A stretch of 52,653 bases of DNA, from the NCBI GenBank assembly GCA_025457615.1, contig JALOTZ010000020.1:1-52653 (forward strand), in the 5' to 3' direction. Source of the stretch: Verrucomicrobiota bacterium (GTDB lineage Bacteria; Verrucomicrobiota; Verrucomicrobiia; Limisphaerales; DSYF01). Shown here piece by piece: positions 32,764 through 42,723 of this stretch. The notes beneath the pieces are model-generated. The model searched no databases and had not been told where the DNA came from. It worked only from the letters and a program-made list of their open reading frames with translations. The translations under genes were made by a program, and so were the position numbers. Positions within the stretch are counted from its first letter, which is position 1. Each line of letters opens with the position of its first letter.

Positions 32764-33806
32764 CAGAAGCTGCAGCCCACGCCGACCAACGCGTGCCACG
32801 TGCCTCCGAGGTCGAGTTTTGACTCGCGGTTCCCGGCAGTGACGGTGAGGTCGGTCGCCGTGTCCACGCGCACACCACCGAACAGCGACCAGTTCTCGGT
32901 GAGGCGATATCCCACCTGCCCCTCCACGTAAGCCCCGACCAGCACGTCGCTCGACGAGGCGCTGTCTGAATCGGTCAGGGTGGAACCGTCGCTAAAGGTC
33001 GCGGTTTCCTCATAGGAATATTCCGTGTCGGCATAAAGGAGCGAAAGTCCCAGACCGAACTGGCTGACAAATCGGCTGCTCAACGGGATCTCGAGGAACG
33101 GCCCCAACCGCAGGGCCAAGAGGCTGCCGCTGAGCTCGTTCCAGCCGGAAAGGCCTGCGGTCTCCACTGAGCGGGTTGGAAGGTCGTCAAGCAGGGGTCC
33201 CGGCCCGTTGAAGGTGCCCTGGTAGGGGGGATTCACATACTGAGGAAGCAGCGGCAAACCTGTATCGTACCGATCGGTCACACGCTGCACAGAGGCCATT
33301 GGGCTGCTGTCTTTGATGGAAAGGTTCAGGTAACTCAAGCTGCCTTCCAAACCCCACGGCTTGTTCTTTCCGAGTTTGCCCAAGACCCGTCCGTACTTCA
33401 GTTCAAGGCCCAACTGCGGATCATCCGTCCCACCTGTGGAGGCGCCGTATCCGCTGCGGGAAGTCGCGTGCAGGGAGATCGTGGTGTTGTCGTCGTATTG
33501 GGAGGGTTGCTCATATCCCCAGTTCCAGGTAAGGCCGCCGCCGTTGTTGAAGAAATCCACGCGGTTGTAACCGTCGTCGTAGTTACGATCCACCGGATCA
33601 CCGGCGAGTCCGCTACCGCTCGCCGGTGGCGGGGCAACGTCCGGGGCACGGTTGCGGAACTCAGCCTGCACGTTGAACCCGGCGTCGAAGCTGAGGCTGA
33701 AGCGATTGCGGTTCATCGGGGCTGCCGGCTCGGGTTCAGCGCTCTGCACCAAACCGACCGTGAATCCCGTGAGGGCAAGGAGTCCTAAGAGGAGTTTATC
33801 GTTCAT
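32763..33806 (-). CDS. Outer-membrane beta-barrel protein
   Basis: A 347-residue exported protein. The signal peptide is residues 1-22 (MNDKLLLGLLALTGFTVGLV). The remainder has alternating strands such as FSLSFDAGFNVQAEF, FLEIPLSSRFVSQFGLGLSL, VGAYVEGQVGYRLTENWSLF and GGVRVDTATDLTV, and ends in ...ALVGVGCSF with a terminal Phe typical of barrels. A Pro/Gly-rich loop lies near residues 55-75. No enzymatic motif is seen. It starts 16 bp downstream of the giant surface protein gene, on the same strand, and overlaps the Smr gene, so the three may form one transcript. Confidence 0.75.
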   Translation of the reverse strand: MNDKLLLGLLALTGFTVGLVQSAEPEPAAPMNRNRFSLSFDAGFNVQAEFRNRAPDVAPPPASGSGLAGDPVDRNYDDGYNRVDFFNNGGGLTWNWGYEQPSQYDDNTTISLHATSRSGYGASTGGTDDPQLGLELKYGRVLGKLGKNKPWGLEGSLSYLNLSIKDSSPMASVQRVTDRYDTGLPLLPQYVNPPYQGTFNGPGPLLDDLPTRSVETAGLSGWNELSGSLLALRLGPFLEIPLSSRFVSQFGLGLSLLYADTEYSYEETATFSDGSTLTDSDSASSSDVLVGAYVEGQVGYRLTENWSLFGGVRVDTATDLTVTAGNRESKLDLGGTWHALVGVGCSF

Positions 33807-33822
33807 GGCGCGGATTGATGGT

Positions 33823-36800
33823 TTAGGGGTTCACCAGGAGCACCCGGTAGAAGCGTGAGGCGCGAGAGACAGGAAGCGCATCGGTCTTGGGTGGCCCGTC
33901 GTCCACCCACTGCACATGGTTGCCGGCCGCGGTCAGGGACGGCACAGCGGTCTTCCAACTTTGCAGGTGATCATCGCTGTATTGAACCGTGTAGGTGCAC
34001 CCGGGGATGGTGGTGAATTCAATCAGCACCATGCCATCCGGCTGGACTTCCACCCGGTTTACGACCGGCGGCCCGGGCGGCTCGAGCACCTGCACGCTCA
34101 ACGCTGGATTGTTCACGGCAAAGCGCAGGTAATACTGCATGTTGGTCGTGACCGCCCCTCCCGGCGCCAGGGCTGAGGGGTAATCCACGTAGGCACAGCC
34201 GTTGGTGTCACCGCTGCGGTTGTACACCGTGGTGGGGGGAAGATTGCTGAAGCAGAGGAAGACCCGCGCGCCGCTGACGGCGACGTTGCCGGCATTGGTC
34301 AACAGGATGGACTGCTCCATCAGGCCGGTCTGACGATTGAGGGTCATGGGCGAGGCGACCAGCGCCTGGAGGTCGAGCACCTGGAGCGCGCGGACCATCA
34401 CCGCCACGCTGGCCGTGTTGTCCGAGAGATTGGGATCATGGATCTCCGAACTAATGGTGGTGGTGTTGGTGAGCAGGCCGGTGCTGGCCGCGGTGAGCAC
34501 CACGGTGAAGTTGGTTCCCGCGCCCGGCGGAAGGTTGGGCAGCGCGAAGATGACGCCCCCATCGGCGAAAAGACCGTTGGGCGCAGCCGTGAAGTCCAAA
34601 CCGGATGGCAGGGAATTGAACAACACCACCCCGGTCGCGGTGTCCGGTCCCCGGTTGGTGGCCACCAGGCTGAACAAGATCTGATTCCCCACCTCGGTCT
34701 CGATGACAGAAGCGGACTTGAACACCGCCAGATCGGCCTCCGGCGGCGGTCCGGCATTCACCGTCACCGTGAAGCTGCAGACGTCCCGGTTGCCGGTGGC
34801 ATCCGCCGCTTCGCAACTCACAATGGTGGTGCCCAGCGGGAAGAGTGAGCCCGAGGCGATGGAGACGTGGGTCGAGACAACCCCGCAGTTGTCGGTGGCC
34901 ACCGGGGGCAGGAAGGTCACCACCGCGTTGCTGCTGCCAAAGGGAACCTCCACCACCCTGTTGGTGGGACAAATGATCTCAGGCGGTTCCACATCCACCA
35001 CAATCACCTGGAACGCGCACACATTGGCGTTGCCGGAGGCGTCGATGGCCGTGCTGGTCACCACGTTCGTGCCGATGGGAAACTCCGAGCCCGAGGGCGG
35101 AGTCGAAACCACCGCCGGAGTCGAGCAGTTGTCCGTCGCCTCCACGGCGAATGTCACCACCGCGCCGCACCGCCCCGGCTCGCTGGGCAGCACGATGTCG
35201 CCAGGGCAACTGATCTCCGGCGGCTCCCCATCTCGCACCGTCACCGTGAAGTTACAACGGCTGGTGTTGCCGGAGGCGTCGGTGGCGGTATTCGTCACCA
35301 CGGTGACGCCGAGGGGGAACACGCTGCCACTGGGCGGCGTGGAGACCACCGGCACGACGCCATCGTGATCATCCACGGCGGTGACCGTGAAGCCCACCGT
35401 CGCGCCGCACTGGCCCAGGTCGTTGGACACCACGAGGTCGGCGGGGCAACTGATCACGGGCGGTTGCACATCAAACGCGCCCAGGAGGAGGGTGGCCGTG
35501 TTGTTGGGCAGGAAGGGATCGTAAATGGCCGAGCTGATGGTGGTGGTGTTGGTGAGGGAACCGATGTCCGTGGCGGTCAGGACCAGGGAAAAGTTGGTTC
35601 CCTGGCCGGGGGCGAGGCTCGGTATCGCGAAGGTGACGGCTTCGTTGGTGAACACCCCGTTTGTGGCGGAGGAGAAGTCCGTGCCTCCTGGCAAGGGGTT
35701 GAAAAGGACAACATCGGGAGCGACATCTGGCCCCCGATTGGTGGCCGTGAGGGTGAACCGAAATTCACCGCCCAATTGATTGCTGAAAGTGGACACGGAA
35801 CTGAACACCGCCAGGTCGGCCTCGGGCGGGGGTTGGGCATTCACGGTGACCGTAAAGCTGCAGACATCCCGGTTGCCTGCGGCGTCCAAGGCCTCGCAAC
35901 TCACAACGGTGGTCCCCAGCGGGAAGAGTGAGCCCGAGGCGATGGAGACGTTGGTCTGGACGACCCCACAGTTGTCGGTGGCCACCGGGGGCAGGAAAGT
36001 CACCACCGCGTTGCTGCTGCCAAAGGGTACCACCACCACCCGGTTGGTGGGGCAGGCGATCTGCGGCGCCTCGACATCCAAGATCGTGACCGTGAAGGTG
36101 CAGGAGCTGACCTGGCCAGCCCCATCGGTCGCCGCGACGGTCACCACAGTGGCACCAACCGGGAAGACAGAGTCGGAAGCCGGTGTGGCGACCACCGTCG
36201 GGGTGGAGCAGTTGTCGGTCGCACTGACTGCAAAGTGCACGGTCGCCCCGCACTGACCGGGGTCGTTGGACACCATCAGGTCCGCCGGGCACGTGATGGC
36301 GGGCGCTTCCGCGTCCACCACGGTCACGGTGAACGTGCAGGCACTGGCGTTGCCCGAAGTATCGGCGGCCGTGTTGGTCACCAGGGTGGACCCCAGGGAG
36401 AAGACACTGCCATTGGCCGGGGTGGACACCACCGGAACCGGGCCGTCCTGATCATCCACGGCCGTGACCGTAAAGCCCACCGTCGCGCCGCACTGTCCGA
36501 GGTCGTTGGACACCACCAGGTCGGCGGGGCAGGTGATCACGGGCGGTTGCGTGTCGGTATTGGTCACCGTGATCGTCACCACCGCCGGCCCGCTGAGATT
36601 CGTCAAGGCCAGGGCGCGATAGGTGAAAAAATCCGTCCCGACAAAGTTGGTGTTGGGGGTGTAGGAAAAGCCGCCGTTGGTGGCGAGGTTGACCAGGCCG
36701 TGGTTGGGCGGGCTGAGGAGCCAGGACGAGAGCGTCACGGGCAAGTCCACGGTATCGTTGCTCAACACCCCGGCGGGAGCGATCACCAGCGTCGAGTTCT

Positions 36801-37752
36801 CCGCCATGACATAGGCCTCGTCCCTGGCGATGGGTTGGGGGTCGGGGACGATGGTCGTGGTGAAGGTGGCCCTGTTATCCTGCGGCGTGAGATCATCCTG
36901 CGAACTCAGGATTTGCGCATCGTTTACCAGGAGGGTGTTGGCAACAATGTTGGTGGAAATCCGCACCTTGTAGGTCAGGGAACCCCAGGCAGCGGGAACG
37001 AGGTCGCCCAGGTCCCAGGTGATGGTGTTGCCGACCACGGTGCCGCCGTGACTGGCGCTGCCGGCAACGTAATCCATTCCCAGCGGCAGACTGTCACTCA
37101 CCTGCACGCCGATGGCGGTCATCCCGATGGCCGTTTGGTTTGTGTAGCTGACCGCATAGTTCAGCACCTCCCCAGGACCCGCCAGCGAAGCGCCGGTCTT
37201 GAAAACCGCCAGGTCCGGCTGACCGGGAGCGGCCGTGGGTTTGAAGATGGACAATGTGGGTTTGCCCAGGTTGAGCGAACTGCCGGTGAACAGGTGGGCG
37301 CCGGCCGCCAGCCGCGCACGAAACTCGACAAACGCGGGCTGACCATTCGTCACTGTCACCGTGTAGGTGTAACTCCAGATATCCACCCCGGGGGCCGAGT
37401 TGAGGGTCGGAGCCACGGTGATCAGGGCGTTGGGGGAAGCCACAAATCCGGTCAGGTTCTGGATGCCGCGGATGGCGCCGGAATTCTTGCTGTGATCAAA
37501 CTCGACCGTCAGCACCTGATTGGAAAACGGGCCGCCGGTCAGGTAATGGCGGACGGGGATGGAATCCAATTCCTGCCATCCCAGCAACGGACCGTTGTTC
37601 CAGTTGGTACTGCCCTTGTGCTGGCCTTGGAGAACGGACTTGAGGGCCGCGGAGGCCGGCGCCGCGCCGAGGAGCAGCCCCACCAGCATCACCACACCCG
37701 CCCGTAACGGCCTGACCGGTGAACGAAGGGCGAATCGATTCGAGTTTGCCAT
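33823..37752 (-). CDS. Giant secreted surface protein with HYR and DUF11 repeats
   Basis: A 1309-residue exported protein. Signal peptide 1-36 (ending APASAA), then an N-terminal domain, a DUF11 domain (about 170-290; DLAVFKTGASLAGPGEVLNY), a cadherin-like/Big_17 domain (about 300-395), three HYR domains (from about 400; PPVITCPADLVVSNDLGQCG), DUF11 (about 640), three HYR domains (about 760), DUF11 (about 1002) and a C-terminal domain ending SRASRFYRVLLVNP. HYR domains are Ig-like modules associated with adhesion. The 3xHYR+DUF11 block of about 360 residues is present twice in tandem, and DNA of the two blocks is closely similar over long runs. It probably sits on the cell surface or in a matrix. 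ATG at 37752 gives the clear signal peptide. Confidence 0.9.
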   Translation of the reverse strand: MANSNRFALRSPVRPLRAGVVMLVGLLLGAAPASAALKSVLQGQHKGSTNWNNGPLLGWQELDSIPVRHYLTGGPFSNQVLTVEFDHSKNSGAIRGIQNLTGFVASPNALITVAPTLNSAPGVDIWSYTYTVTVTNGQPAFVEFRARLAAGAHLFTGSSLNLGKPTLSIFKPTAAPGQPDLAVFKTGASLAGPGEVLNYAVSYTNQTAIGMTAIGVQVSDSLPLGMDYVAGSASHGGTVVGNTITWDLGDLVPAAWGSLTYKVRISTNIVANTLLVNDAQILSSQDDLTPQDNRATFTTTIVPDPQPIARDEAYVMAENSTLVIAPAGVLSNDTVDLPVTLSSWLLSPPNHGLVNLATNGGFSYTPNTNFVGTDFFTYRALALTNLSGPAVVTITVTNTDTQPPVITCPADLVVSNDLGQCGATVGFTVTAVDDQDGPVPVVSTPANGSVFSLGSTLVTNTAADTSGNASACTFTVTVVDAEAPAITCPADLMVSNDPGQCGATVHFAVSATDNCSTPTVVATPASDSVFPVGATVVTVAATDGAGQVSSCTFTVTILDVEAPQIACPTNRVVVVPFGSSNAVVTFLPPVATDNCGVVQTNVSIASGSLFPLGTTVVSCEALDAAGNRDVCSFTVTVNAQPPPEADLAVFSSVSTFSNQLGGEFRFTLTATNRGPDVAPDVVLFNPLPGGTDFSSATNGVFTNEAVTFAIPSLAPGQGTNFSLVLTATDIGSLTNTTTISSAIYDPFLPNNTATLLLGAFDVQPPVISCPADLVVSNDLGQCGATVGFTVTAVDDHDGVVPVVSTPPSGSVFPLGVTVVTNTATDASGNTSRCNFTVTVRDGEPPEISCPGDIVLPSEPGRCGAVVTFAVEATDNCSTPAVVSTPPSGSEFPIGTNVVTSTAIDASGNANVCAFQVIVVDVEPPEIICPTNRVVEVPFGSSNAVVTFLPPVATDNCGVVSTHVSIASGSLFPLGTTIVSCEAADATGNRDVCSFTVTVNAGPPPEADLAVFKSASVIETEVGNQILFSLVATNRGPDTATGVVLFNSLPSGLDFTAAPNGLFADGGVIFALPNLPPGAGTNFTVVLTAASTGLLTNTTTISSEIHDPNLSDNTASVAVMVRALQVLDLQALVASPMTLNRQTGLMEQSILLTNAGNVAVSGARVFLCFSNLPPTTVYNRSGDTNGCAYVDYPSALAPGGAVTTNMQYYLRFAVNNPALSVQVLEPPGPPVVNRVEVQPDGMVLIEFTTIPGCTYTVQYSDDHLQSWKTAVPSLTAAGNHVQWVDDGPPKTDALPVSRASRFYRVLLVNP

Positions 37753-37975
37753 GATGTTTTGCTCAGTTATTTGACAACCTTGTCCCACTGGCAGGACAGT
37801 TCCCGTCCAGTACGGATACGCCCTGCCACAGAGGCAGCTTGTGTGCCGGAATGGGCCGGAGAAGGTCCCCGGCACCGCGAGAGTCAGGGCCACGACCGAT
37901 CGGAGAACGCCCCGAGGCGGGGTCTGCAACGTGGAAAAGCCGTGCAATTCGCGATCCCATTTCTATCTTCTCCGC
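37753..37975. other. Divergent intergenic region between surface protein and trpS
   Basis: A 223-bp region that must hold promoters for both divergent genes. Longer upstream open frames in it lack protein-like features. I cannot assign a specific promoter with confidence. Confidence 0.4.
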
Positions 37976-38938
37976 ATGCGGATTTTGTCAGGCATTCAAC
38001 CCAGTGGTGCGCTGCATCTTGGGAATTATTTCGGGATGATGAAGCCGTCCATCGAGCTTCAGGAACAGGGCGAAGCGTTCTATTTCATTGCCGACTACCA
38101 TTCGATGACCTCCCTGTTCGACGCGGAGCAGCGTCGCAGGAACACCCATGAGGTGGCGCTGGATTTCCTGGCGTGCGGACTGGACCCAAAGCGGGCGGTG
38201 TTCTTCCGTCAATCGGACGTGCCGGAGGTGTGCGAACTGACGTGGATCCTGGGCACCCTCACTCCGATGGGGCTGTTGGAGCGGTGCCACTCCTTCAAGG
38301 ACAAGGCGGCCCGGGGAATTCCGGTGAACAGCGGTCTGTTCACCTACCCGGTGCTGATGGCGGCGGACATTCTGATCTACGATTCCAACGTCGTGCCTGT
38401 AGGGCAGGACCAGAAACAGCACGTCGAGGTCACCCGGGACATCGCCATCAAGTTCAACCAGGCGTATGGGGACACGTTTGTCATTCCCGAGCCGCGGATT
38501 CGGGGCGACGTGGCGAAGGTGCCGGGGATCGACGGCGAGAAGATGAGCAAGAGCTACGGCAACACCATCGAGATCTTCGGATCGGAAAAGACCCTGCGGA
38601 AGAAGGTGATGAGCATCAAGATGGACAGCCGTCCCCCCGAGGAACCCAAACCGGATGCGGACCAGAACCTTGCCGTTCAGTTGCTGCGGGTGATCAATCC
38701 GGAAGCGGGCGCAACATTCGAGGAACAACTGCGCACCGGGGGACTGGGTTACGGGGATCTCAAGAAAAGGCTGTTTGAGGCGTATTGGGAGTATTTTGCA
38801 AAGGCCCGGGAGAAACGCGCCGAATTGGAAGCCAACCCGGATTACGTGAATCAGGTCCTCGCGGACGGCGCGGCCAAGGCACGAACCAAGGCCCGGGACG
38901 TCCTGCAGCGCGCCCGCAAGGCTTGCGGATTGGAGTAA
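37976..38938 (+). CDS. trpS: Tryptophanyl-tRNA synthetase
   Basis: A 320-residue class I synthetase that charges tRNA-Trp. The HIGH-type motif appears in GIQPSGALHLGNYFG (about residues 6-20) and the KMSKS loop in GEKMSKSYGN (about 193-202). Other family features are YFIADYHSMTSL, TYPVLMAADILIYDSNVVPV and GQDQKQHVEVTRDIA. ATG at 37976 (MRILSGIQPSG) is the family-like start; the frame extends upstream without homology. Length and motifs are normal, so it is presumably functional. It is followed after about 130 bp by holB. Confidence 0.97.
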   Translation: MRILSGIQPSGALHLGNYFGMMKPSIELQEQGEAFYFIADYHSMTSLFDAEQRRRNTHEVALDFLACGLDPKRAVFFRQSDVPEVCELTWILGTLTPMGLLERCHSFKDKAARGIPVNSGLFTYPVLMAADILIYDSNVVPVGQDQKQHVEVTRDIAIKFNQAYGDTFVIPEPRIRGDVAKVPGIDGEKMSKSYGNTIEIFGSEKTLRKKVMSIKMDSRPPEEPKPDADQNLAVQLLRVINPEAGATFEEQLRTGGLGYGDLKKRLFEAYWEYFAKAREKRAELEANPDYVNQVLADGAAKARTKARDVLQRARKACGLE

Positions 38939-39070
38939 GCCCTGCCTTATGTCGAACACGGACGCCACTGGGAGAGATGGATGGCCCGGGAGGCTTGACC
39001 CCTGGCGCCAAACTTCTCGCCAAGGCGGGGGGCGGCGCACACTCTTTGGAGTCCAAGAATCCGGAGCCGA

Positions 39071-40099
39071 ATGTCTTTCAAGGATCTGAACAACGAACCG
39101 CAGGCTGAACTGCTCCAGCGTTCGCTGGAACGCGGACGGTTGGGTCATGCCTACCTCCTGGAAGGTGAGGACATGGAGACACTCGAAACAGCCGCCCGCA
39201 CCCTGGCCAAGACCGTGAATTGCCTCAAGCCCGCCCGAGCCGGCGCGCAGAAGCTGCCCGTGGACTGCTGCGACACCTGTCTGCCCTGTCGCCACACCGA
39301 CGCGGAGACGCATCCGGACGTCCACTGGCTGAGACCCGAATCGAAGCTGCGGGTGATCCGTGCGGACCAGATCCGCGGCCTGTTGGAGGTCATCCATCTC
39401 AAGTCCAACGAGGGCGGCTACAAAGTGGCGGTGCTGGCCGGAGCGGACCGACTGAACACGCAGGCGGCCAACATCTTTCTCAAGACGCTCGAGGAACCGC
39501 CACCACGGTCGGTCCTGCTGCTGCTGACCACCGAACCCCAGCGGCTTCTGGAGACGATTGTGTCCCGTTGCCTGCGATTGAGATTTGGAACCGGGGCAAC
39601 CCCCGCCATCCGGGCTGAAGACCGGGCCTGGCTGGAAACGTTCAGCCAGATGGCTGCCGCGGAGGCGAACAGTCTCATCGGACGGTATCGTCTCCTGGGC
39701 CTGCTGCTGAAACGGCTGGCCGAGAAGAAGGCCAGCCTGGAGCGGGATCTCGAGGAACGCTCTCCGCTCAAGCACCACGAGGAGGTCGAGAAGTCCCTGA
39801 GGGAGAAATGGGAATCGGAACTGAGCGCAGCCATCGAGTCGGAATACCGTCATCAGCGCATGGGGTTGCTGCGCCTGCTGCAGCACTGGCTTCGCGACCT
39901 TTGGCTGCAGACGCTTCAAACCGACCTGGAGCTGCTCCATTTTCGGGATCTTCCGGGCCTGCGGGAATTGTCCGGACGGATCAATGCCCAACAGGCCAGG
40001 GAGAATCTGACCGTCCTGGAGCAGGCGCAGCGGCTCCTGCTTACGAATGTGCAGGAAGCGCTGGCGCTGGAAGTGTGCCTGCTGAAATTGCGGCTCTGA
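39071..40099 (+). CDS. holB: DNA polymerase III subunit delta' (clamp loader)
   Basis: A 342-residue AAA+ clamp-loader subunit. The N-terminus aligns with HolB/DnaX-type proteins: LLQRSLERGRLGHAYLLEGE replaces the P-loop with a non-ATPase version, as expected for delta'. A Cys-rich zinc-binding site follows (CCDTCLPCRH). Then come HPDVHWL, IRADQIRGL, AVLAGADRLNTQAANIFLKT, LEEPPPRSVLLLLTTEPQRL and VSRCLRLRF, typical of sensor 1 and the SRC arginine-finger region. The C-terminal part is helical and less conserved, with a charged coiled-coil-like segment (about residues 215-260). Confidence 0.88.
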   Translation: MSFKDLNNEPQAELLQRSLERGRLGHAYLLEGEDMETLETAARTLAKTVNCLKPARAGAQKLPVDCCDTCLPCRHTDAETHPDVHWLRPESKLRVIRADQIRGLLEVIHLKSNEGGYKVAVLAGADRLNTQAANIFLKTLEEPPPRSVLLLLTTEPQRLLETIVSRCLRLRFGTGATPAIRAEDRAWLETFSQMAAAEANSLIGRYRLLGLLLKRLAEKKASLERDLEERSPLKHHEEVEKSLREKWESELSAAIESEYRHQRMGLLRLLQHWLRDLWLQTLQTDLELLHFRDLPGLRELSGRINAQQARENLTVLEQAQRLLLTNVQEALALEVCLLKLRL

Positions 40100-40193
40100 T
40101 CCATTCCAACGGAATCCGAGCCATCCGCCCTTGGGCCATGCCCGGCCTGTTGCGCCTTTGCAGCTTCGCGTCGTTGCATTAAGAGTGGTTCAC

Positions 40194-41525
40194 ATGGTTA
40201 TGCCCGGAACGCCCAATCAAAGCTCGGACCGGAACGACAGCCCGGCGCAGCGCGCCTTTGCCTGCGCGTTCGGGTGGCTGCTGGGGTTGAGCCTGCTCAA
40301 GTTCGGCAACCCCGCCATCATGGATGAGAAGGTGGCGGTACCGGACGGGGCTTTCGAATGGCTGCTGGCGTCCTGGCCGCTGGGGGTTGGTCAGGCTCTG
40401 CTGGGGTTGGTGGCCGTGCTGGGACTGTTTGCGATTCGCCAGCGGACGGAGGTGCCGCTGTGGCTGGTGCTGGCTCCGCTGCCCTGGCTTGGGTGGCAGT
40501 TCGTCGCCGCCACAGGATCCGCGGATGCCGGAGTGAGCCTGACCACACTGCGACATTTTCTGACGAACGTCGCCGCGTTCTACCTGGGACTCTTCTGCTT
40601 GAGTCCAGTGAGGGGTTTGAAGTGGTTTTGGGCGGGGATGGCAAGCGGGTTTGTGCTGGTGCTGCTGAGCGGTTGGCAACAGCACTTCGGCGGCCTGGAA
40701 GCCTCGCGCGAATTCTTCTTTGAGGAGGTTTACCCGCAGATGCAGAGCGAGGTGCCCGAGGAATTGCTGAAGCGCATGTCGAGTGACCGGATCTTTGCCA
40801 CTTTGTTTTATCCGAACACGCTGGCCGGCGCCATCCTGTTGCTCACGCCCGTCTGCGTCGGAGCCGTTCCTGAGTTGTTCCGAAACGGGCCGTTCAGTCG
40901 GGTGCCCCTCATGCTCACGCTCATCCTGGCGGCGGGATGCCTGGTATGGTCGGGGTCCAAAGGCGGGTGGCTGCTGGCCGTCGGATTGTCGCTCGTGACG
41001 CTGTTTCGCTTGCGATTCTCCCGCCGGGTGAAAATGGGTCTGATGCTGCTGCTGGTTGCGGCGGGAACAGCCGGCTTTCTGTGGAAATACTCGGGCTACC
41101 TTCGGGGAGGTGCCCAAAGCGCGGCGGCGCGGGTGGATTATTGGAAAGCGGCGTTGAAAGTCACCGCCACCCACCCCGTTCGAGGGACCGGCCCGGGCAC
41201 CTTTGGAAGGGCCTACACGGCCATCAAGCGACCGGAATCGGAGATGGCGCACCTCACCCATAACGATTACCTGCAGCAGGCCAGTGATTCCGGCGTGCCG
41301 GGTTTCCTCCTGTTCACCGGCTTCATCGGGGGGGCGATGGTCTGGGTGGGGCGGCGGACGTGGCGTTCGGATCATCCGCTGCAGTTTGGCGTGTGGCTGG
41401 GCCTGTTGGGTATCAGCCTGCAGTCCGGCGCGGAGTTTGGCTGGTACATTCCTGCGATTTCCTGGGTGTGGATGGCGCTCCTGGGATGGCTGACTGGCGT
41501 GGTGCGGAATGACCTCGACGACTGA
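40194..41525 (+). CDS. O-antigen ligase/polymerase-like membrane protein
   Basis: A 443-residue polytopic membrane protein with about ten to twelve hydrophobic segments. The Wzy_C-type signature is present: [17 protein letters not shown], then a periplasmic loop with [20 protein letters not shown] and [20 protein letters not shown], which holds the conserved His and Arg residues of O-antigen ligase family proteins. Such proteins polymerise or ligate polysaccharide on undecaprenyl diphosphate or lipid A at the periplasmic face. The start is ATG 40194 or ATG 40200. Its C-terminus overlaps an upstream frame of aroQ, but the true aroQ start lies 28 bp further. The substrate is unknown, as no other glycan genes lie here. 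Confidence 0.82.
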   Translation: MVMPGTPNQSSDRNDSPAQRAFACAFGWLLGLSLLKFGNPAIMDEKVAVPDGAFEWLLASWPLGVGQALLGLVAVLGLFAIRQRTEVPLWLVLAPLPWLGWQFVAATGSADAGVSLTTLRHFLTNVAAFYLGLFCLSPVRGLKWFWAGMASGFVLVLLSGWQQHFGGLEASREFFFEEVYPQMQSEVPEELLKRMSSDRIFATLFYPNTLAGAILLLTPVCVGAVPELFRNGPFSRVPLMLTLILAAGCLVWSGSKGGWLLAVGLSLVTLFRLRFSRRVKMGLMLLLVAAGTAGFLWKYSGYLRGGAQSAAARVDYWKAALKVTATHPVRGTGPGTFGRAYTAIKRPESEMAHLTHNDYLQQASDSGVPGFLLFTGFIGGAMVWVGRRTWRSDHPLQFGVWLGLLGISLQSGAEFGWYIPAISWVWMALLGWLTGVVRNDLDD

Positions 41526-41553
41526 AGGACGAAAACCTAACTTGTCACCTCAT

Positions 41554-41988
41554 ATGAAGGTGCTGGTTCTCAACGGCCCGAATCTGAACCTGTTGGGCAA
41601 ACGTGAGCCCGAGATCTACGGCCACACAACCCTCGCGGATATCGAGAGCATGGTCCGGGAAAAAGCCAAGGGCATGGCCGTTGAAGTCGAGTTCAGGCAA
41701 TCAAACCACGAAGGTGAACTGGTCGGGTGGGTCCAATCGGCCCGGGACGGCTTTTCCGCAGTGCTCCTGAACGCGGGTGCCTACACGCATACGAGTGTTG
41801 CCCTCAGGGACGCCATTGCGGCTTCGCCTGTTCCGACGATCGAGGTTCACCTTTCGAACATCTATGCGAGGGAGGAATTCCGGCATAAGTCCCTGATTGC
41901 CCCGGTGTGCAAGGGGCAGATTTCCGGCTTTGGTGCCCACTCCTACGTGTTGGGCCTGGAAGCCGCCTGTAACCTTAACGCTCGCTGA
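41554..41988 (+). CDS. aroQ: 3-dehydroquinate dehydratase, type II
   Basis: A 144-residue enzyme that converts 3-dehydroquinate to 3-dehydroshikimate in the shikimate pathway. Type II features are all present: [20 protein letters not shown] with the catalytic Tyr at its end and the active-site Arg before it, [15 protein letters not shown], and [17 protein letters not shown] with the catalytic His. The type II enzyme is a dodecamer. ATG at 41554 matches the family start. It is followed by a 220-bp gap and accB. Confidence 0.96.
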   Translation: MKVLVLNGPNLNLLGKREPEIYGHTTLADIESMVREKAKGMAVEVEFRQSNHEGELVGWVQSARDGFSAVLLNAGAYTHTSVALRDAIAASPVPTIEVHLSNIYAREEFRHKSLIAPVCKGQISGFGAHSYVLGLEAACNLNAR

Positions 41989-42208
41989 TTTGGTTCGTTT
42001 CCAACCCGATTTCCACCATTCTGGGCTCCCTAGGCGGCCTGTTACAGGAATGAAACATAGCGCTTGACGTCCAGAAACCAGCAACCTAACGTCCGCGTCG
42101 CAGTTCAGAGGAATCAGAAGTCAGGGACGTCCTTACGGTTGTGGGTCTGTTGGTTGGAAGCTCGTTCAATCCCAACTCATTAAACACCAACATTTTACTA
42201 ACTAAGCC
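41989..42208 (+). other. Leader and possible promoter region of accB-accC
   Basis: A 220-bp gene-free region. TTGACG at 42064 and TAACGT at 42087 are 17 bp apart and could be a weak promoter for accB. The region is more A/T-rich near the accB start. No known riboswitch motif is evident. Confidence 0.3.
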
Positions 42209-42673
42209 GTGGATCTCAAGGATATCAAAGCCATCATTGATCTGATGAAGAAGAACTCTGTCTCGGAGTTTGAGATGGAGAAGGAGGGCTTCAAGATCAG
42301 ACTGAAACGAGGCGGAGGCTCGATCGGGCCTGTAGCCGTCGAGGAACCGCAAATGATCGCCTACGGTGTGCCGGGAGGGCAACCGGTGGCCGGCTTGGGA
42401 ACGCCTCCAGCTCCAGCCAAAGCCCCCTCCAACGACATGGAGATCACCTCCCCGATGATCGGCACCTTCTACCGCTCCCCTTCCCCCGAGTCCGCCCCCT
42501 ATGTCGAGGTCGGCACCGAGGTGGATGCCGAGACGGTGGTTTGCATCATCGAGGCGATGAAGGTGATGAACGAAATCAAGGCGGAAGCCAAGGGGGTCAT
42601 CACCGAGGTGCTGGCGGAGAACGCCAAGCCGGTGGAATTCGGCCAGGCCCTGTTCAAGATCCGCCCGGCCTAA
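42209..42673 (+). CDS. accB: Biotin carboxyl carrier protein of acetyl-CoA carboxylase
   Basis: A 154-residue carrier that brings biotin-bound CO2 between AccC and the carboxyltransferase, the first step of fatty-acid synthesis. The N-terminal helices ([20 protein letters not shown]) and the Pro/Ala linker (about residues 58-73) precede the biotinyl domain, with [20 protein letters not shown] and the biotinylated Lys in [12 protein letters not shown] is the start at 42209. It is followed after about 50 bp by accC, the standard pair. Confidence 0.97.
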   Translation: MDLKDIKAIIDLMKKNSVSEFEMEKEGFKIRLKRGGGSIGPVAVEEPQMIAYGVPGGQPVAGLGTPPAPAKAPSNDMEITSPMIGTFYRSPSPESAPYVEVGTEVDAETVVCIIEAMKVMNEIKAEAKGVITEVLAENAKPVEFGQALFKIRPA

Positions 42674-42723
42674 GTACCGGAATCGGTGCTTCCCAGAGCA
42701 CCCTCCCGTCCCCTGGAAAACTC

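Noticed and set aside
37988-39991. A 667-codon minus-strand open frame across trpS and holB
   Set aside because: It covers two well-recognised plus-strand genes and their intergenic gap and has no protein features.
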